From: Thiobacillus sp.
GTDB lineage: Bacteria > Pseudomonadota > Gammaproteobacteria > Burkholderiales > Thiobacillaceae
Direction: 5' to 3'
Length of the DNA stretch: 64,000 bases
NCBI GenBank assembly: GCA_030692355.1
Contig: JAUYCF010000041.1
Coordinates: 80,105 to 144,104, forward strand
The position numbers and the translations under genes are program-made. Positions 44,960 to 55,041 of this stretch are shown piece after piece (positions within the stretch are counted from its first letter, which is position 1; each line of letters starts with the position of its first letter). The notes under the pieces were generated by a model. That model ran no database searches, was not told the origin of the DNA, and was given only the letters and a program-made list of their open reading frames with translations.

Positions 44960-46515
44960 GTGTTTTGCCCGACGCCCTCCCCGCCGCCCCACGCAGCAAC
45001 TGGCTGCTGCCGGGGGCGCTGACCTTCGGCGTCCTGCTGATCCTGGCCGGCGTATTCTGGCCGACGCTCTACTCGATGGTCGAAATATGGGAGCGCTCGG
45101 AGACCTTCACCCACGGCTACCTCATTTTCCCCATCAGCGCCTGGCTCCTCTGGCGCCAGCGCCATGAGCTGGCACAGGTGCAGCCGCGGCCCGACCTGCG
45201 CGGACTGATCCTGCTGGCCGCTGCCGGCGCCGGCTGGCTGCTGGCCGACGCCGGCAGCGTCAACGTCGTCGCGCAATACGCGTTCATTGCCATGCTGATT
45301 GCCGCAGTGTGGACGCTGCTCGGCTGGCGCTTCGTGTGGGCCGCATTCTTTCCCCTGATGTTCCTGTTTTTCGCGGTGCCGGTGGGCGAGTTCCTGATCC
45401 AGCCGCTGATGGGCGTGACGGCCGATTTCACCGTGGCGATGCTGCAGATAACCGGCATCCCGGTGTACCGCGAAGGCCTGTTCTTCAGCATTCCCAGCGG
45501 CAACTGGTCGGTGGTCGAAGGCTGCTCCGGGCTGCGCTATCTGATCGCCTCGGTCACGCTCGGCGTGCTGTACGCCTACCTCACCTACCGCTCGTGGAAA
45601 CGGCGGCTGCTGTTCTCGATCGCCGCCATCATCGTACCGATCTTCGCCAACAGCGGACGCGCCTACATGATCGTGATGATCGCCCACCTGTCCGACATGA
45701 AACTGGCGCTCGGCGTCGATCACTACATCTACGGCTGGGTGTTCTTCGGTCTGGTCATGCTGCTGCTGTTCTGGATCGGCAGCTTTTGGCGCGAGGACGA
45801 CCAGCCCGAGCCCGGCCAGTCTCAATCCGGTGTCGCATCGCCCGTTGCAGCGCCGGCAGACCGGCCCGCGCTGCCGCGCTTGCCGGTGGCGATCGCAGTC
45901 CTGCTGGTGGCAGGCCTGTGGCCGGCCTACGCCAGCTGGCTCAGCGCGCGCCCGCTGCCGGCCATGCCGGAATTGCAGGTCGAGTCGCAGGGCGGCTGGC
46001 AGCCGGCCGAGACCTTCACCAGCTGGACGCCGCACTGGGTCGGCGCCGACCGCCAACTGCGCCAGTCGTATGCCCAGGCCGGGCGCAGCGTGCTGCTGGA
46101 GCTCAATTACTACGTCACCCAGCGGCAGGATGCCGAACTCATCAACTCGCAGAATTTCATGATCCGGCAGAAGGACCCGGAATGGTCGAACGTCGGCGAA
46201 ACCCTCGCTACCGTGCAGGTCGGCGGCGAATCGCGGCAGGTACGCCAGGTCAAAATGCGCGGCAGCAATGGCCAGCGCCTGCTGGTGTGGCAGTGGAACC
46301 TGATCAACCAGCGTCCCGTCGTCAACGACCATGCCGCCAAGCTGATCCTGGCGCTCGACCGGGTGCGGCTGCAGCGCGACGACGGCCTGTCGGTGCTGAT
46401 CGCCACCGCGTACGACGAGTCGGAACTCGAGACCGCGGCCGCCACCCTGGCGCGCTTCGCCGCGGACATGAGCCCCGCGATCGGGGGGGCGCTCGACAGG
46501 GTTGACGGGAAGTGA
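44956..46515 (+). CDS. xrtA: Exosortase A with fused C-terminal EpsI domain
   Basis: Polytopic inner-membrane cysteine transpeptidase (TIGR03109 type) that recognises C-terminal PEP-CTERM tails, cleaves them and probably transfers the protein to a glycan; 519 residues. About eight helices in the first 300 residues carry the triad Cys190 (VVEGCSGLRYL), Arg235 (NSGRAYM) and His256 (DHYIYGW). Residues about 320-515 form a periplasmic EpsI-like (DUF3485) domain. All catalytic residues are intact. It is flanked on both sides by overlapping XrtA glycosyltransferase genes. Confidence 0.95.
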   Translation: MSVLPDALPAAPRSNWLLPGALTFGVLLILAGVFWPTLYSMVEIWERSETFTHGYLIFPISAWLLWRQRHELAQVQPRPDLRGLILLAAAGAGWLLADAGSVNVVAQYAFIAMLIAAVWTLLGWRFVWAAFFPLMFLFFAVPVGEFLIQPLMGVTADFTVAMLQITGIPVYREGLFFSIPSGNWSVVEGCSGLRYLIASVTLGVLYAYLTYRSWKRRLLFSIAAIIVPIFANSGRAYMIVMIAHLSDMKLALGVDHYIYGWVFFGLVMLLLFWIGSFWREDDQPEPGQSQSGVASPVAAPADRPALPRLPVAIAVLLVAGLWPAYASWLSARPLPAMPELQVESQGGWQPAETFTSWTPHWVGADRQLRQSYAQAGRSVLLELNYYVTQRQDAELINSQNFMIRQKDPEWSNVGETLATVQVGGESRQVRQVKMRGSNGQRLLVWQWNLINQRPVVNDHAAKLILALDRVRLQRDDGLSVLIATAYDESELETAAATLARFAADMSPAIGGALDRVDGK

Positions 46516-47633
46516 CCGCACATATCGTGCATATCGTCCATCGCTTCGATACCGGTGGCATGGAAAACGGCATGGTCAACCTGTTCAACACCCTGTCGCC
46601 GGAACGCTACCGGCACACCGTGGTGGCGCTCACCGACTACAGCGATTTTCGTCAGCGAATTACCGCGCAGCCGGTCGAATTCCACGCGCTGCATCGTGCG
46701 CCGGGACATGGCTTCGGCTGGACGGTGCGTCTATGGAAGCTGCTGCGCCAGCTGAAGCCCGATCTGGTGCACACCCGCAACCTGGCGGCGCTGGAAGCGC
46801 AGTTCGTCGCCGCGGCCGCCGGCATTCGCGCCACCGTGCACGGCGAGCATGGGCGCGACGTGTTCGATCTGTATGGCCAGAACTGGAAATACAACCTGCT
46901 GCGTCGCGCCGCCAAGCCCTTTGTGTCGAACTACATTGCCGTGAGCCAGGACCTTGAGACGTGGCTGCGCCTGGCCATTCGCGTGCCGCCGCGCAAGTTG
47001 CACCAGATCTACAACGGCGTCGACAGCGCGAAATTCCATCCGCGCGAGGGCGCGCGGCCGGCGTTCGCCCATCCCGAGAGCATTGTGTTCGGCTCGGTGG
47101 GGCGCATGGTCGCGGTCAAGGATTACCCCACGCTCACGCGGGCCTTCATCCAGCTGGTGCGCCAGCAGCCCGAACGTGCCGCGCGCGCGCGCCTGGTCAT
47201 CGTCGGCGAGGGCCCGGCCCGCAAGACCTGCCTCGACCTGCTGCAGGCCGCCGGCCTGGCGCACCTGGCCTGGCTGCCGGGCGTGCGCGACGACATCGCG
47301 GACATCATGCAGGTGCTCGACGTGTTCGTGCTGCCGTCCAAAAACGAGGGGATTTCCAATACCATTCTGGAAGCGCTGGCGAGCGGCCTGCCGGTGATTG
47401 CCACCGCGGTGGGCGGCAACCTCGAACTGGTGGAGGATGGCGTCAACGGCCTGCGGGTCACGCCCGGCGACGTGGCCGGGATGGCACAGGCCTTGCTCGG
47501 CTATCTGGACACGCCGGCGCGCATTGCCGAACACGGGCAGAATGCGCGCCGGCAGGCCGAACAGCGCTTCAGCATTCCGGCCATGGCCGAAGCCTACACC
47601 AAGGTGTATGACAAAACCCTGGAGAGAAAATGA
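46512..47633 (+). CDS. XrtA-associated glycosyltransferase (TIGR03088 type)
   Basis: Family 4 GT-B glycosyltransferase of 373 residues ('stp2' type): HIVHRFDTGGMENGMVNL at the start, a C-domain with VGRMVAVKDYPTL and the motif PSKNEGISNTILEALASGLP. GTG 46512 overlaps the exosortase stop (GTGA). Donor and acceptor are unknown. Confidence 0.92.
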   Translation: MTAHIVHIVHRFDTGGMENGMVNLFNTLSPERYRHTVVALTDYSDFRQRITAQPVEFHALHRAPGHGFGWTVRLWKLLRQLKPDLVHTRNLAALEAQFVAAAAGIRATVHGEHGRDVFDLYGQNWKYNLLRRAAKPFVSNYIAVSQDLETWLRLAIRVPPRKLHQIYNGVDSAKFHPREGARPAFAHPESIVFGSVGRMVAVKDYPTLTRAFIQLVRQQPERAARARLVIVGEGPARKTCLDLLQAAGLAHLAWLPGVRDDIADIMQVLDVFVLPSKNEGISNTILEALASGLPVIATAVGGNLELVEDGVNGLRVTPGDVAGMAQALLGYLDTPARIAEHGQNARRQAEQRFSIPAMAEAYTKVYDKTLERK

Positions 47634-47718
47634 TGACGGTGAGCCATCGAAGGAACCGGGATATCGACATGGCACCCCCCTTGCGGGCGCTCCTGCAACC
47701 TTACCCAGATCCAATCCT

Positions 47719-49638
47719 ATGTGTGGCATAACCGGCATTTTCGATACCCGCGGCGTGGACGAGATTTCACGCGAACTGCTGCATCGCATGAACGAGAGCC
47801 AGTTCCACCGCGGTCCCGACGAGGGCGGCCTGCATCTGGAGCCGGGGTTGGGGCTGGGGCACCGGCGCCTGTCGATCATCGACCTCTCCACCGGCCAGCA
47901 ACCGCTGTTCAACGAGGACGGCAGCGTCGTCGTCGTGTTCAACGGCGAAATCTACAACTTCCAGGAGCTGGTGCCCGAGCTTGAATCACTCGGCCATACC
48001 TTCCGCACCCACTCCGACACCGAAGTCATCGTCCATGCCTGGGAAGCCTGGGGCGAAGCCTGCGTCGCGCGCTTTCGCGGCATGTTCGCGTTTGCGCTGT
48101 GGGACCGCAAGCAGGAAACCCTGTTCGTGGTGCGCGACCGCTTCGGCGTCAAGCCGCTGTATTACGCCTTCCTCGACACCGGCGAATTCATTTTCGGCTC
48201 CGAGCTGAAGTCGCTGATGGTGCATCCCAGCCTCGCGCGCGACATCGATCCGCTGGCGGTCGAGGAATATTTCGCCTACGGCTACGTGCCCGAGCCGCGC
48301 ACCATTTTCAAGCGCGCCTGCAAGCTGCCGCCGGGCTTCACGCTCACCCTCAAGCGCGGCGAGGCGCGCGCGCTGCCGAAGCAGTACTGGGACATGCCGT
48401 TCACCCCGGTAAAGGTTACGGACGAGGCCGGCGCGATGGACGAGCTGATCGAGCGCATGCAGGAATCGATCCGCCTGCGCATGATCGCCGACGTGCCGCT
48501 GGGCGCGTTCCTGTCGGGCGGCGTCGATTCCAGCGCAGTGGTGGCGATGATGGCGACGCAGTCGGCCACGCCGGTGAACACCTGCTCGATCGGCTTCGAC
48601 GACCCGGCCTTCAACGAAATCGAATTCGCCCAGAAGGTTGCCGACCGCTACAAGACGAATCACCACGTCGAGATCGTCGCCGCCAACGACTTCAGCCTGG
48701 TCGACAGGCTCGCCGGCGTGTACGACGAGCCCTACGCCGATTCGTCCGCGCTGCCGACCTACCGGGTGTGCGAACTGGCGCGCAAGCACGTCAAGGTTGC
48801 GCTGTCCGGCGACGGCGGCGACGAGCATTTCGCCGGCTACCGGCGCTACCGCTGGTTCCGCTACGAGGAGCGGATGCGCGCGGTGATGCCGCTCGCGCTG
48901 CGCCGCCCGCTGTTCGGCGCGCTCGGCAAGCTGTATCCCAAGGCCGACTGGGCGCCCAAGGTATTCCGCGCCAAGACCACCTTCGAGGCGCTGGCGCGCG
49001 ACACCGTCGAGGGCTATTTTCACGGCGTCTCGCTGCTGTCCGACGCGCAGCGCCGCCAGCTGTTCACGCCGGCCTTCAAGCGCGATCTGCAGGGCTACCA
49101 GGCGGTGGAAGTGCTGCGCCGCCATGCCGCCGTGGCGCCCACCGACGATCCGTTGTCGCTGGTGCAGTATCTCGACATTAAAACCTACCTGGTCGGCGAC
49201 ATCCTCACCAAGGTCGACCGCGCCAGCATGGCGCACGCGCTCGAAGTGCGCGAGCCGCTGCTCGACCATGAACTGATGGGCTGGGTCTCCGGCCTGCCGG
49301 TCGATTTCAAGCTGCGCGGCACCGAAGGCAAATACCTGCTGAAAAAAGCGATGGAACCCTACCTGCCGAACGACGTGCTGTACCGCAGGAAAATGGGCTT
49401 TTCGGTACCGCTCGCCGCGTGGTTTCGCGGCCCGCTCGCCGCCATCATCCGCGGCGTCGTGCTGGGCGAACGGCTGGCGTCCACCGGCCTGTTCAACCAG
49501 GATTTCCTGCGCGAAGTGGTCGAGACCCACCAGTCCGGCCGCCGCGATTATTCAGTGATCCTGTGGACCGTGCTGATGTTCGACGCCTTCCTCGGCCAGG
49601 TGCTGGGCATGGACGAAACGGAAAGACAGGCTGCATGA
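47719..49638 (+). CDS. XrtA-type amidotransferase (asparagine-synthase-like)
   Basis: A 639-residue class II amidotransferase (TIGR03108 type). The N-terminal Ntn glutaminase is intact: nucleophile Cys2 (MCGITGIFD), FNGEIYNF and the acidic HSDTEVI. The synthetase half has the PP-loop FLSGGVDSSAVVAMM and SGDGGDEHFAGYRRYRW. It presumably amidates a sugar carboxylate or similar in the polysaccharide. The ATG is 85 bases after the previous stop. Confidence 0.92.
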   Translation: MCGITGIFDTRGVDEISRELLHRMNESQFHRGPDEGGLHLEPGLGLGHRRLSIIDLSTGQQPLFNEDGSVVVVFNGEIYNFQELVPELESLGHTFRTHSDTEVIVHAWEAWGEACVARFRGMFAFALWDRKQETLFVVRDRFGVKPLYYAFLDTGEFIFGSELKSLMVHPSLARDIDPLAVEEYFAYGYVPEPRTIFKRACKLPPGFTLTLKRGEARALPKQYWDMPFTPVKVTDEAGAMDELIERMQESIRLRMIADVPLGAFLSGGVDSSAVVAMMATQSATPVNTCSIGFDDPAFNEIEFAQKVADRYKTNHHVEIVAANDFSLVDRLAGVYDEPYADSSALPTYRVCELARKHVKVALSGDGGDEHFAGYRRYRWFRYEERMRAVMPLALRRPLFGALGKLYPKADWAPKVFRAKTTFEALARDTVEGYFHGVSLLSDAQRRQLFTPAFKRDLQGYQAVEVLRRHAAVAPTDDPLSLVQYLDIKTYLVGDILTKVDRASMAHALEVREPLLDHELMGWVSGLPVDFKLRGTEGKYLLKKAMEPYLPNDVLYRRKMGFSVPLAAWFRGPLAAIIRGVVLGERLASTGLFNQDFLREVVETHQSGRRDYSVILWTVLMFDAFLGQVLGMDETERQAA

Positions 49639-49654
49639 GCGCAAGCCGTTACTG

Positions 49655-49757
49655 TAGGAGCGGCTTCAGCCGCGATCAAGGTGCGCTATCGGGGCTGAAG
49701 CCCCTCCCACAGGTGACGCCCCAGCGGTTTTTTGTGGGAGCGGCTTCAGCCGCGATT
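49655..49757. repeat. REP-type palindromic pair
   Basis: TAGGAGCGGCTTCAGCCGCG at 49655, a GCTATCGGGGCTGAAGCCCC unit in the middle, then GGGAGCGGCTTCAGCCGCG to 49757. The same family as the 58 kb array. It fills the gap between the amidotransferase and the next glycosyltransferase. Confidence 0.8.
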
Positions 49758-49836
49758 GCCCGCACCGCGCAACCGCACGCATTCGGCTGGACCTCTGTAT
49801 CCTGAAAAGATGGCACTTGAAAATAGCTGACCCAGT

Positions 49837-51063
49837 ATGAAAATCCTCCACGTCTTCGATCACACCCTGCCGCTGCACTCCGGCTACACCTTCCGCAGCG
49901 CCGCCATCCTGCGCAACCAGCGGAAAATGGGCTGGGACACCTATCACCTGTCCGGCCCCAAGCAACTCAACTGCAACGTGCTGGAAGAAGACGCCGACGG
50001 CCTGCATTTCTACCGCACGCCCAAACCCACCGGCCTGCTCGCCAGGCTGCCCGGCGGCGACCCCTTCGCGGTGATGCGCGCAATCGAAAAACGCCTGCTG
50101 GGCCTGGCGAAGGAACTGCAACCCGACATCATCCATGCCCATTCGCCGGTGCTCGACGCGGTGCCGGCGATCCGCGTCGGCCGCAAGCTCGGCATCCCCG
50201 TCGTCTATGAAATCCGCGCCTTCTGGGAAGACGCCGCGGTCGACCACGGCAGCACCCAGGAAGGCAGCCTGCGCTACAAGCTCACCCGCGCGCTGGAAAC
50301 CTGGGCGGTGAAAAACGCCGACGCCGTCACCGTCATCTGCGAAGGCCTGCGCCGCGATCTCGTCGCGCGCGGCATCCCGCCGGGCAAGATCACCGTCATC
50401 CCCAATGCGGTCGATGTCGACCAGTTCGCCGTCGGCGGCAAGCCCGAGGCCGAACTGAAAATGAAACTCGGCCTCGGCAACAGTCGCGTGCTCGGCTTCA
50501 TCGGCTCGTTCTACGCCTACGAGGGACTCGACCTGTTGATCGCCGCGCTGCCGGCCATCGCGAAGCAGATGCCCGACGTCAAGCTGCTGCTGGTCGGCGG
50601 CGGGCCGCAGGATGCCGCGCTGAAGCAGCAGGTGATGGCGCTCGACCTGAAGGACCGCGTGGTGTTCACCGGGCGCGTGCCGCACGCTGAAGTCAACCGC
50701 TATTACGACCTGGTCGACGTGCTGGTCTACGCGCGCCACCCGATGCGGCTGACCGAGCTGGTCACCCCGCTAAAGCCGCTGGAAGCGATGGCGCAGGGCC
50801 GCCTGATGGTGGCGTCCGACGTCGGCGGCCACAAGGAGCTGATCCAGGACGGCAAGACCGGTGTCCTGTTCCGCGCCGGCAACGCGGGCGACCTCGCCAG
50901 CAAGGTGGTGGGTTTGCTGAAATACGAGCAGGGCTGGGACAGCATGAAGAAAAACGGCCGCCAGTTCGTCGAGTCCGAGCGCACCTGGGCCGCCAGCGTG
51001 GCGCGCTACCGCGGCGTGTACGGCAGCCTCGTCAAACACGGGATGGAGGCCGCGCTTGGCTGA
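49837..51063 (+). CDS. XrtA-associated glycosyltransferase (TIGR04063 type)
   Basis: Family 4 GT-B glycosyltransferase, 408 residues, with the start MKILHVFDHTLPLHSGYTFR diagnostic of the exosortase A-associated group. The C-domain has GFIGSFYAYEGLDLLIAALP and the HPMRLTELVTPLKPLEAMAQG motif. It begins a new module after a REP pair, and its end overlaps the next gene by eight bases. Confidence 0.92.
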   Translation: MKILHVFDHTLPLHSGYTFRSAAILRNQRKMGWDTYHLSGPKQLNCNVLEEDADGLHFYRTPKPTGLLARLPGGDPFAVMRAIEKRLLGLAKELQPDIIHAHSPVLDAVPAIRVGRKLGIPVVYEIRAFWEDAAVDHGSTQEGSLRYKLTRALETWAVKNADAVTVICEGLRRDLVARGIPPGKITVIPNAVDVDQFAVGGKPEAELKMKLGLGNSRVLGFIGSFYAYEGLDLLIAALPAIAKQMPDVKLLLVGGGPQDAALKQQVMALDLKDRVVFTGRVPHAEVNRYYDLVDVLVYARHPMRLTELVTPLKPLEAMAQGRLMVASDVGGHKELIQDGKTGVLFRAGNAGDLASKVVGLLKYEQGWDSMKKNGRQFVESERTWAASVARYRGVYGSLVKHGMEAALG

Positions 51064-52300
51064 AGATCGCCCATCCGACCGCATCGACCTGGTCGTGTTC
51101 AGCGCGCTCTTCCCCAGCGCGGCGCGCCCCGGCGCCGGCCTGTTCATCCGCGAGCGCATGTTCCGCGTCGCCCAGCATCGGCCGCTCGCCGTCGTCTCGC
51201 CGCAGCCGTGGTTTCCCGGGCAGTCGCTGATCCGCCTGCTGCGCCCCGGCTACCGCCCGCAAGCTCCGGCGCTGGAAATCCAGCAGGGCATCCGCGTCTA
51301 CCACCCGCGCTATCTGTCGGTTCCCGGCCTGCTGCGCCAGTTCGACGGCTGGTCGATGGCGCTGGCGAGCGTCGGTCTGATGCGAAAACTGAAGCGCCAG
51401 GGCGCGCAGCTGATCGACGCCCACTTCGCCTATCCCGACGGCGAGGCCGCGACCCGGCTGGGGCGCTGGCTGGGCCTGCCGGCGACCATCACCCTGCGCG
51501 GCACCGAAGTGCCGCACAGCAAAAATGCCGCACTGCGCCCGCGCTTGTCGCGCACCCTGAAGTTCGCCGCCCGGATCTTCTCGGTGTCCGATTCCCTGCG
51601 CCAGCTGGCGATCGAACTGGGCGCAGCCGTTGATAAAACCGAAGTCGTCGGCAACGGCATCGACACCGAGCGCTTCCAGCCGGTGGCGCGCGCCGCCGCC
51701 CGCGCCCGCTTCGGCCTGCCGGACAGCGCGAAGGTGCTGATCTCGGTGGGCGCATTGGTCGAGCGCAAGGGCATGCACCGCGTCATCGACGTCCTGCCGG
51801 CGCTGCTCAAACATCACCCTGATCTGCACTACCTCATCGTCGGCGGCGCCAGCCCGGAAGGCGACAACCGCACCGAACTTACCGCGCAGGTCGCGCGGCT
51901 GGGGTTGGCCGATCGCGTGCATTTCCTCGGCGCGCTGCCGCCGGACGAACTCAAGTGGCCGTTGTCGGCTTCCGACACCTTCGTGCTTGCCACCCGCAAC
52001 GAAGGCTGGGCCAACGTCTTTCTCGAAGCCATGGCCTGCGGCCTGCCGGTCATCACCACCGATGTCGGCGGCAACGCCGAAGTGGTGTGCCGCGAGGAAC
52101 TCGGCAGCATCGTCCCGTTCGGCGACAGCGCCGCCTTGCAACAGGCGCTGGATGCCGCGCTCGACAAGAATTGGGAGCGCAGCGCCATCCTCGACTACGC
52201 CCGCGACAATCAGTGGGACAAGCGCGTGGCGCAATTGCTGCGCGCGTACGACGGCATCATGCGACCGGGCGCAAACCAGGCGGAGCTGGCAGTCAAATGA
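51056..52300 (+). CDS. Glycosyltransferase family 4
   Basis: GT-B glycosyltransferase of 414 residues: N-domain FSALFPSAARPGAGLFIRER and DAHFAYPDGEAATRL, C-domain ISVGALVERKGMHRVIDVLP and RNEGWANVFLEAMACGLP. TTG 51056 is chosen because GGAGG lies six bases before it and the upstream gene overlaps. The sugar is unknown. Confidence 0.9.
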   Translation: MAEDRPSDRIDLVVFSALFPSAARPGAGLFIRERMFRVAQHRPLAVVSPQPWFPGQSLIRLLRPGYRPQAPALEIQQGIRVYHPRYLSVPGLLRQFDGWSMALASVGLMRKLKRQGAQLIDAHFAYPDGEAATRLGRWLGLPATITLRGTEVPHSKNAALRPRLSRTLKFAARIFSVSDSLRQLAIELGAAVDKTEVVGNGIDTERFQPVARAAARARFGLPDSAKVLISVGALVERKGMHRVIDVLPALLKHHPDLHYLIVGGASPEGDNRTELTAQVARLGLADRVHFLGALPPDELKWPLSASDTFVLATRNEGWANVFLEAMACGLPVITTDVGGNAEVVCREELGSIVPFGDSAALQQALDAALDKNWERSAILDYARDNQWDKRVAQLLRAYDGIMRPGANQAELAVK

Positions 52301-53682
52301 GCATCCCGCCCTGGTTCGCCCGCAGTGTCTACCGCGCACAGGAAGCTGCGATGCATCGCCCCACCTTTGCGATGCTCGCCGAACTTGAGCGTACGCAATG
52401 GTTGTCGCGGGAGGGCATCGAGGCCTGTCAGACCCAGCGGCTCAATCGGCTGCTGGCCAGTGCGCTGGTACACAGCCCCTGGCACGCCGAGCGTCTGCGT
52501 GCGGCCGGGCTGGACGCAGCCGCCAGGGCGGGAACGGCCACGCTCAATGACCTGGCCCGCCTGCCGACCATGAACAAGCGCGATGCCCGCGACAACGTCG
52601 AGAAACTGGCCTGGCGCGAGGCGCCGGGCGGCGTCTTCAAGTACACCACCGGCGGTTCCAGCGGCGAGCCGCTGATCTTCTATTTCGGCCGTGAGCGCCA
52701 GGCTTCCGATGCGGCAGGGCGCATGCGCGCACGGCGCTGGTGGGGCGTGCAGCCGGGCGAGCGCGAGGCCTACCTGTGGGGCGCGCCGGTGGAACTCAAC
52801 AAGACCGACCGCATCAAGACCCTGCGCGACCGGCTGGTCAACCAGATGGTGCTGAACGCCTTCGCCATGTCGCCCGAGCGCATGGATGACTATCTCGATG
52901 CGCTGCAGGCCTGGCAGCCAAAGTGCCTGTATGGCTATGCATCGAGCGTCGCCCTGCTGGCAGCGCACGCCGAGGTACGGCGGCGCACGCTGCGTTTGCC
53001 GCGGTTGCGCGTGGTGTGCACCACCGGCGAACCGCTTTATCCGCACCAGCGCGAACTCATCGCCCGCGTATTCGGCGCGCCGGTGGCGAACGAGTTCGGC
53101 AGCCGCGACATCGGCTTCACCGCGCACGAGGCGCCGGGGGGACAGATGCTGCTGATGAGCGAAAGCCACATCATCGAAGTGCTGGACGAGGCCGGACAGC
53201 CGATGGCGCCCGGCGAAGCCGGCGAAGCCGTGGTCACCGGCCTGACTTCAGCAGCCCAGCCGTTCATCCGTTATCGAACCGGCGACGTGCTGCGGCTGTC
53301 CAGCGAGCCGGCCGCAGGCGGGCAGGGCCTGCACGTGATTGCCGAGGTCACCGGGCGACAGACCGATTTTGTCGTCGCCGCCGATGGCCGCGTCATGCAT
53401 GCGCTGGCGGTGATTTATGTGCTGCGCGCCGTGCCGGGTATCGCCCAGTTCAAGTGCATCCAGCATGCGCTCGACCGCATGGAGGTGCAGATCGTGCCGG
53501 ATGTCGACTGGAACGAGGCCGCCCGTGAAACCGTAGTAGCCGGACTGCGCGCCCGCCTCGGCGATGCGCTGCGGGTGGACCTGCGTATGCTGGATGATAT
53601 TCCGCCCGAAGCCTCCGGCAAGCATCGCTATGTGGTGAGCCACGTGCCGTTGGCCGGGGCCCTGAAGCAGGCAGTGGCATGA
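52297..53682 (+). CDS. PaaK/CapK-like adenylate-forming enzyme
   Basis: Member of the ANL superfamily related to phenylacetate-CoA ligase and CapK, 461 residues: P-loop-like YTTGGSSGEPLIF, EFGSRDIGFTAHE, and YRTGDVLRL with the ribose-binding Asp. These proteins in capsule clusters are thought to activate an acid that is then attached to the glycan. Starts on the previous gene's stop (ATGA). The substrate is unknown. Confidence 0.85.
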   Translation: MSIPPWFARSVYRAQEAAMHRPTFAMLAELERTQWLSREGIEACQTQRLNRLLASALVHSPWHAERLRAAGLDAAARAGTATLNDLARLPTMNKRDARDNVEKLAWREAPGGVFKYTTGGSSGEPLIFYFGRERQASDAAGRMRARRWWGVQPGEREAYLWGAPVELNKTDRIKTLRDRLVNQMVLNAFAMSPERMDDYLDALQAWQPKCLYGYASSVALLAAHAEVRRRTLRLPRLRVVCTTGEPLYPHQRELIARVFGAPVANEFGSRDIGFTAHEAPGGQMLLMSESHIIEVLDEAGQPMAPGEAGEAVVTGLTSAAQPFIRYRTGDVLRLSSEPAAGGQGLHVIAEVTGRQTDFVVAADGRVMHALAVIYVLRAVPGIAQFKCIQHALDRMEVQIVPDVDWNEAARETVVAGLRARLGDALRVDLRMLDDIPPEASGKHRYVVSHVPLAGALKQAVA

Positions 53683-53705
53683 ACTGGGTAGTACTCTCAG
53701 GAAAG

Positions 53706-53774
53706 CGTCACCCCGGCGAACGCCGGGGTCCAGTGCCTCGATACAACTGGATTCCGGCTTCCGCCGGAATGACG
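53706..53774. repeat. Inverted repeat of the GTCATTCCGGC family
   Basis: Arms 53706-53733 and 53747-53774 are imperfect inverted copies (CGTCACCCCGGCGAACGCCG and CTGGATTCCGGCTTCCGCCG sides) around a 13-base loop. Related to the inner arms at 43.5 kb and the units at 60.7 and 61.8 kb. Confidence 0.75.
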
Positions 53775-53826
53775 AATGTGGAATTGTTTGGCGTGGCCTA
53801 AAACCTGCCATGAATTGAATCCGATT

Positions 53827-55041
53827 ATGAAACCGTCATCGCTCCTGCAGCTTCCCCTGCGCTACAAACCCTGGCACGGACGCCATCTGCGTCTGGTGCT
53901 GCAGGACATCGCCGGAACTGCCCGCCAGCCGGAGCACGACCACCGCACCCATTTGCGTGGCGCCATCGACTGGCTGTGCCGCGCGCAGGACATCCGCAAC
54001 AGCCAATCCGATGCGGGCGGAGTCGCTGCCGGCTGGAGCTTCGAGGATGGCTGGCTGCCCAGCTATCCCGAAACCACTGGTTACATCATCGAGACCTTCA
54101 TCGCCGCCGCGAAACACCTCGACCGCCCGGAATTGATCAGCCGCGCCCAGAAAATGCTCGACTGGGAGCTCTCGCTGCAAACCGCCGACGGCGCATTTCC
54201 CGGCCACTTCGGCGAGGCCGGAAGCCACCCGGTCATCTTCAACCAGGGCCAGATCATGCATGGTTTGGTGGCGGGCTACACGTCGCTCAACCGCCAGGAC
54301 TGCCTGGAAGCCGGCGTGCGCGCCGGCCACTGGCTGGTGGCGCAGCAGGACGAGGACGGCTGCTACCGCCGCTTCGAGCACAACGGCGTGCCGCACGTCT
54401 ACAACACGCGCGCCATCTGGGCGCTGGCAGCCATCGGCGTGGTGGCGAACGAACCTGAATTCATTGCAGCGACGCGTCGCAACCTCGACTGGGCACTCGG
54501 CCAACAGACGCCGAGCGGCTGGTTCGCCACCAATGCCTTCGTGCCGGGCCGGCATCCCTTCACCCACACCATCGCCTACGCCATTCGCGGCTTCATCGAA
54601 GTGGCGGTGCTGCTGGGCGAGGAACGTTATCTCAACGCGGCAGAAATCGCCGCCCGCGGCCTGATGGAAAAACAGCGCAGCGATGGCTGGCTTGCCGGAA
54701 CCTACGGCGACGGCTGGTCGCCCACGGCAAGCTACGCATGCGTCACCGGCGTCGCGCAAATGGCACTGTGCTGGCTTCGCCTGGCGCAGATCACCGGTGA
54801 TAAAAACTTCCGCGACGCTGCCGGGCGCGCGATCGCTTACGTCAAGCGCACCCAGCGGCTGGAAGAGGGCGACGACATCGTGCGTGGCGCCATTCCCGGG
54901 TCGGCGCCGATCTGGGGCGCGTATTCACGCTTCGAATTCCCCAACTGGGCAGCCAAGTTCTTTTCCGATGCATTGATCATGGACATGGCCAATGTCGCCG
55001 TGCCCCCCATCCCGGCTGCAGCCAAGGGACTGTCGCGATGA
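53827..55041 (+). CDS. Alpha-toroid (prenyltransferase/glycosidase-like) protein in the XrtA locus
   Basis: A 404-residue soluble protein made of repeating helical hairpins with recurrent aromatic-Gly motifs (SFEDGWLPSYPETTGY; QTADGAFPGHFGEAGS; QTPSGWFATNAFV; QRSDGWLAGTYGDGW), the signature of an alpha/alpha toroid as in terpene cyclases, prenyltransferases or unsaturated glycoside hydrolases. No DXDD or Cys/His zinc set is obvious, so a carbohydrate-processing toroid is more likely than a terpene enzyme. Stop overlaps the formyltransferase start. Function is unassigned. Confidence 0.75.
   Translation: MKPSSLLQLPLRYKPWHGRHLRLVLQDIAGTARQPEHDHRTHLRGAIDWLCRAQDIRNSQSDAGGVAAGWSFEDGWLPSYPETTGYIIETFIAAAKHLDRPELISRAQKMLDWELSLQTADGAFPGHFGEAGSHPVIFNQGQIMHGLVAGYTSLNRQDCLEAGVRAGHWLVAQQDEDGCYRRFEHNGVPHVYNTRAIWALAAIGVVANEPEFIAATRRNLDWALGQQTPSGWFATNAFVPGRHPFTHTIAYAIRGFIEVAVLLGEERYLNAAEIAARGLMEKQRSDGWLAGTYGDGWSPTASYACVTGVAQMALCWLRLAQITGDKNFRDAAGRAIAYVKRTQRLEEGDDIVRGAIPGSAPIWGAYSRFEFPNWAAKFFSDALIMDMANVAVPPIPAAAKGLSR

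Noticed and set aside
44956..46515. Exosortase-EpsI as a sequencing-error fusion
   Set aside because: The join is a continuous frame with a plausible linker, and exosortase A proteins commonly carry this C-terminal domain.
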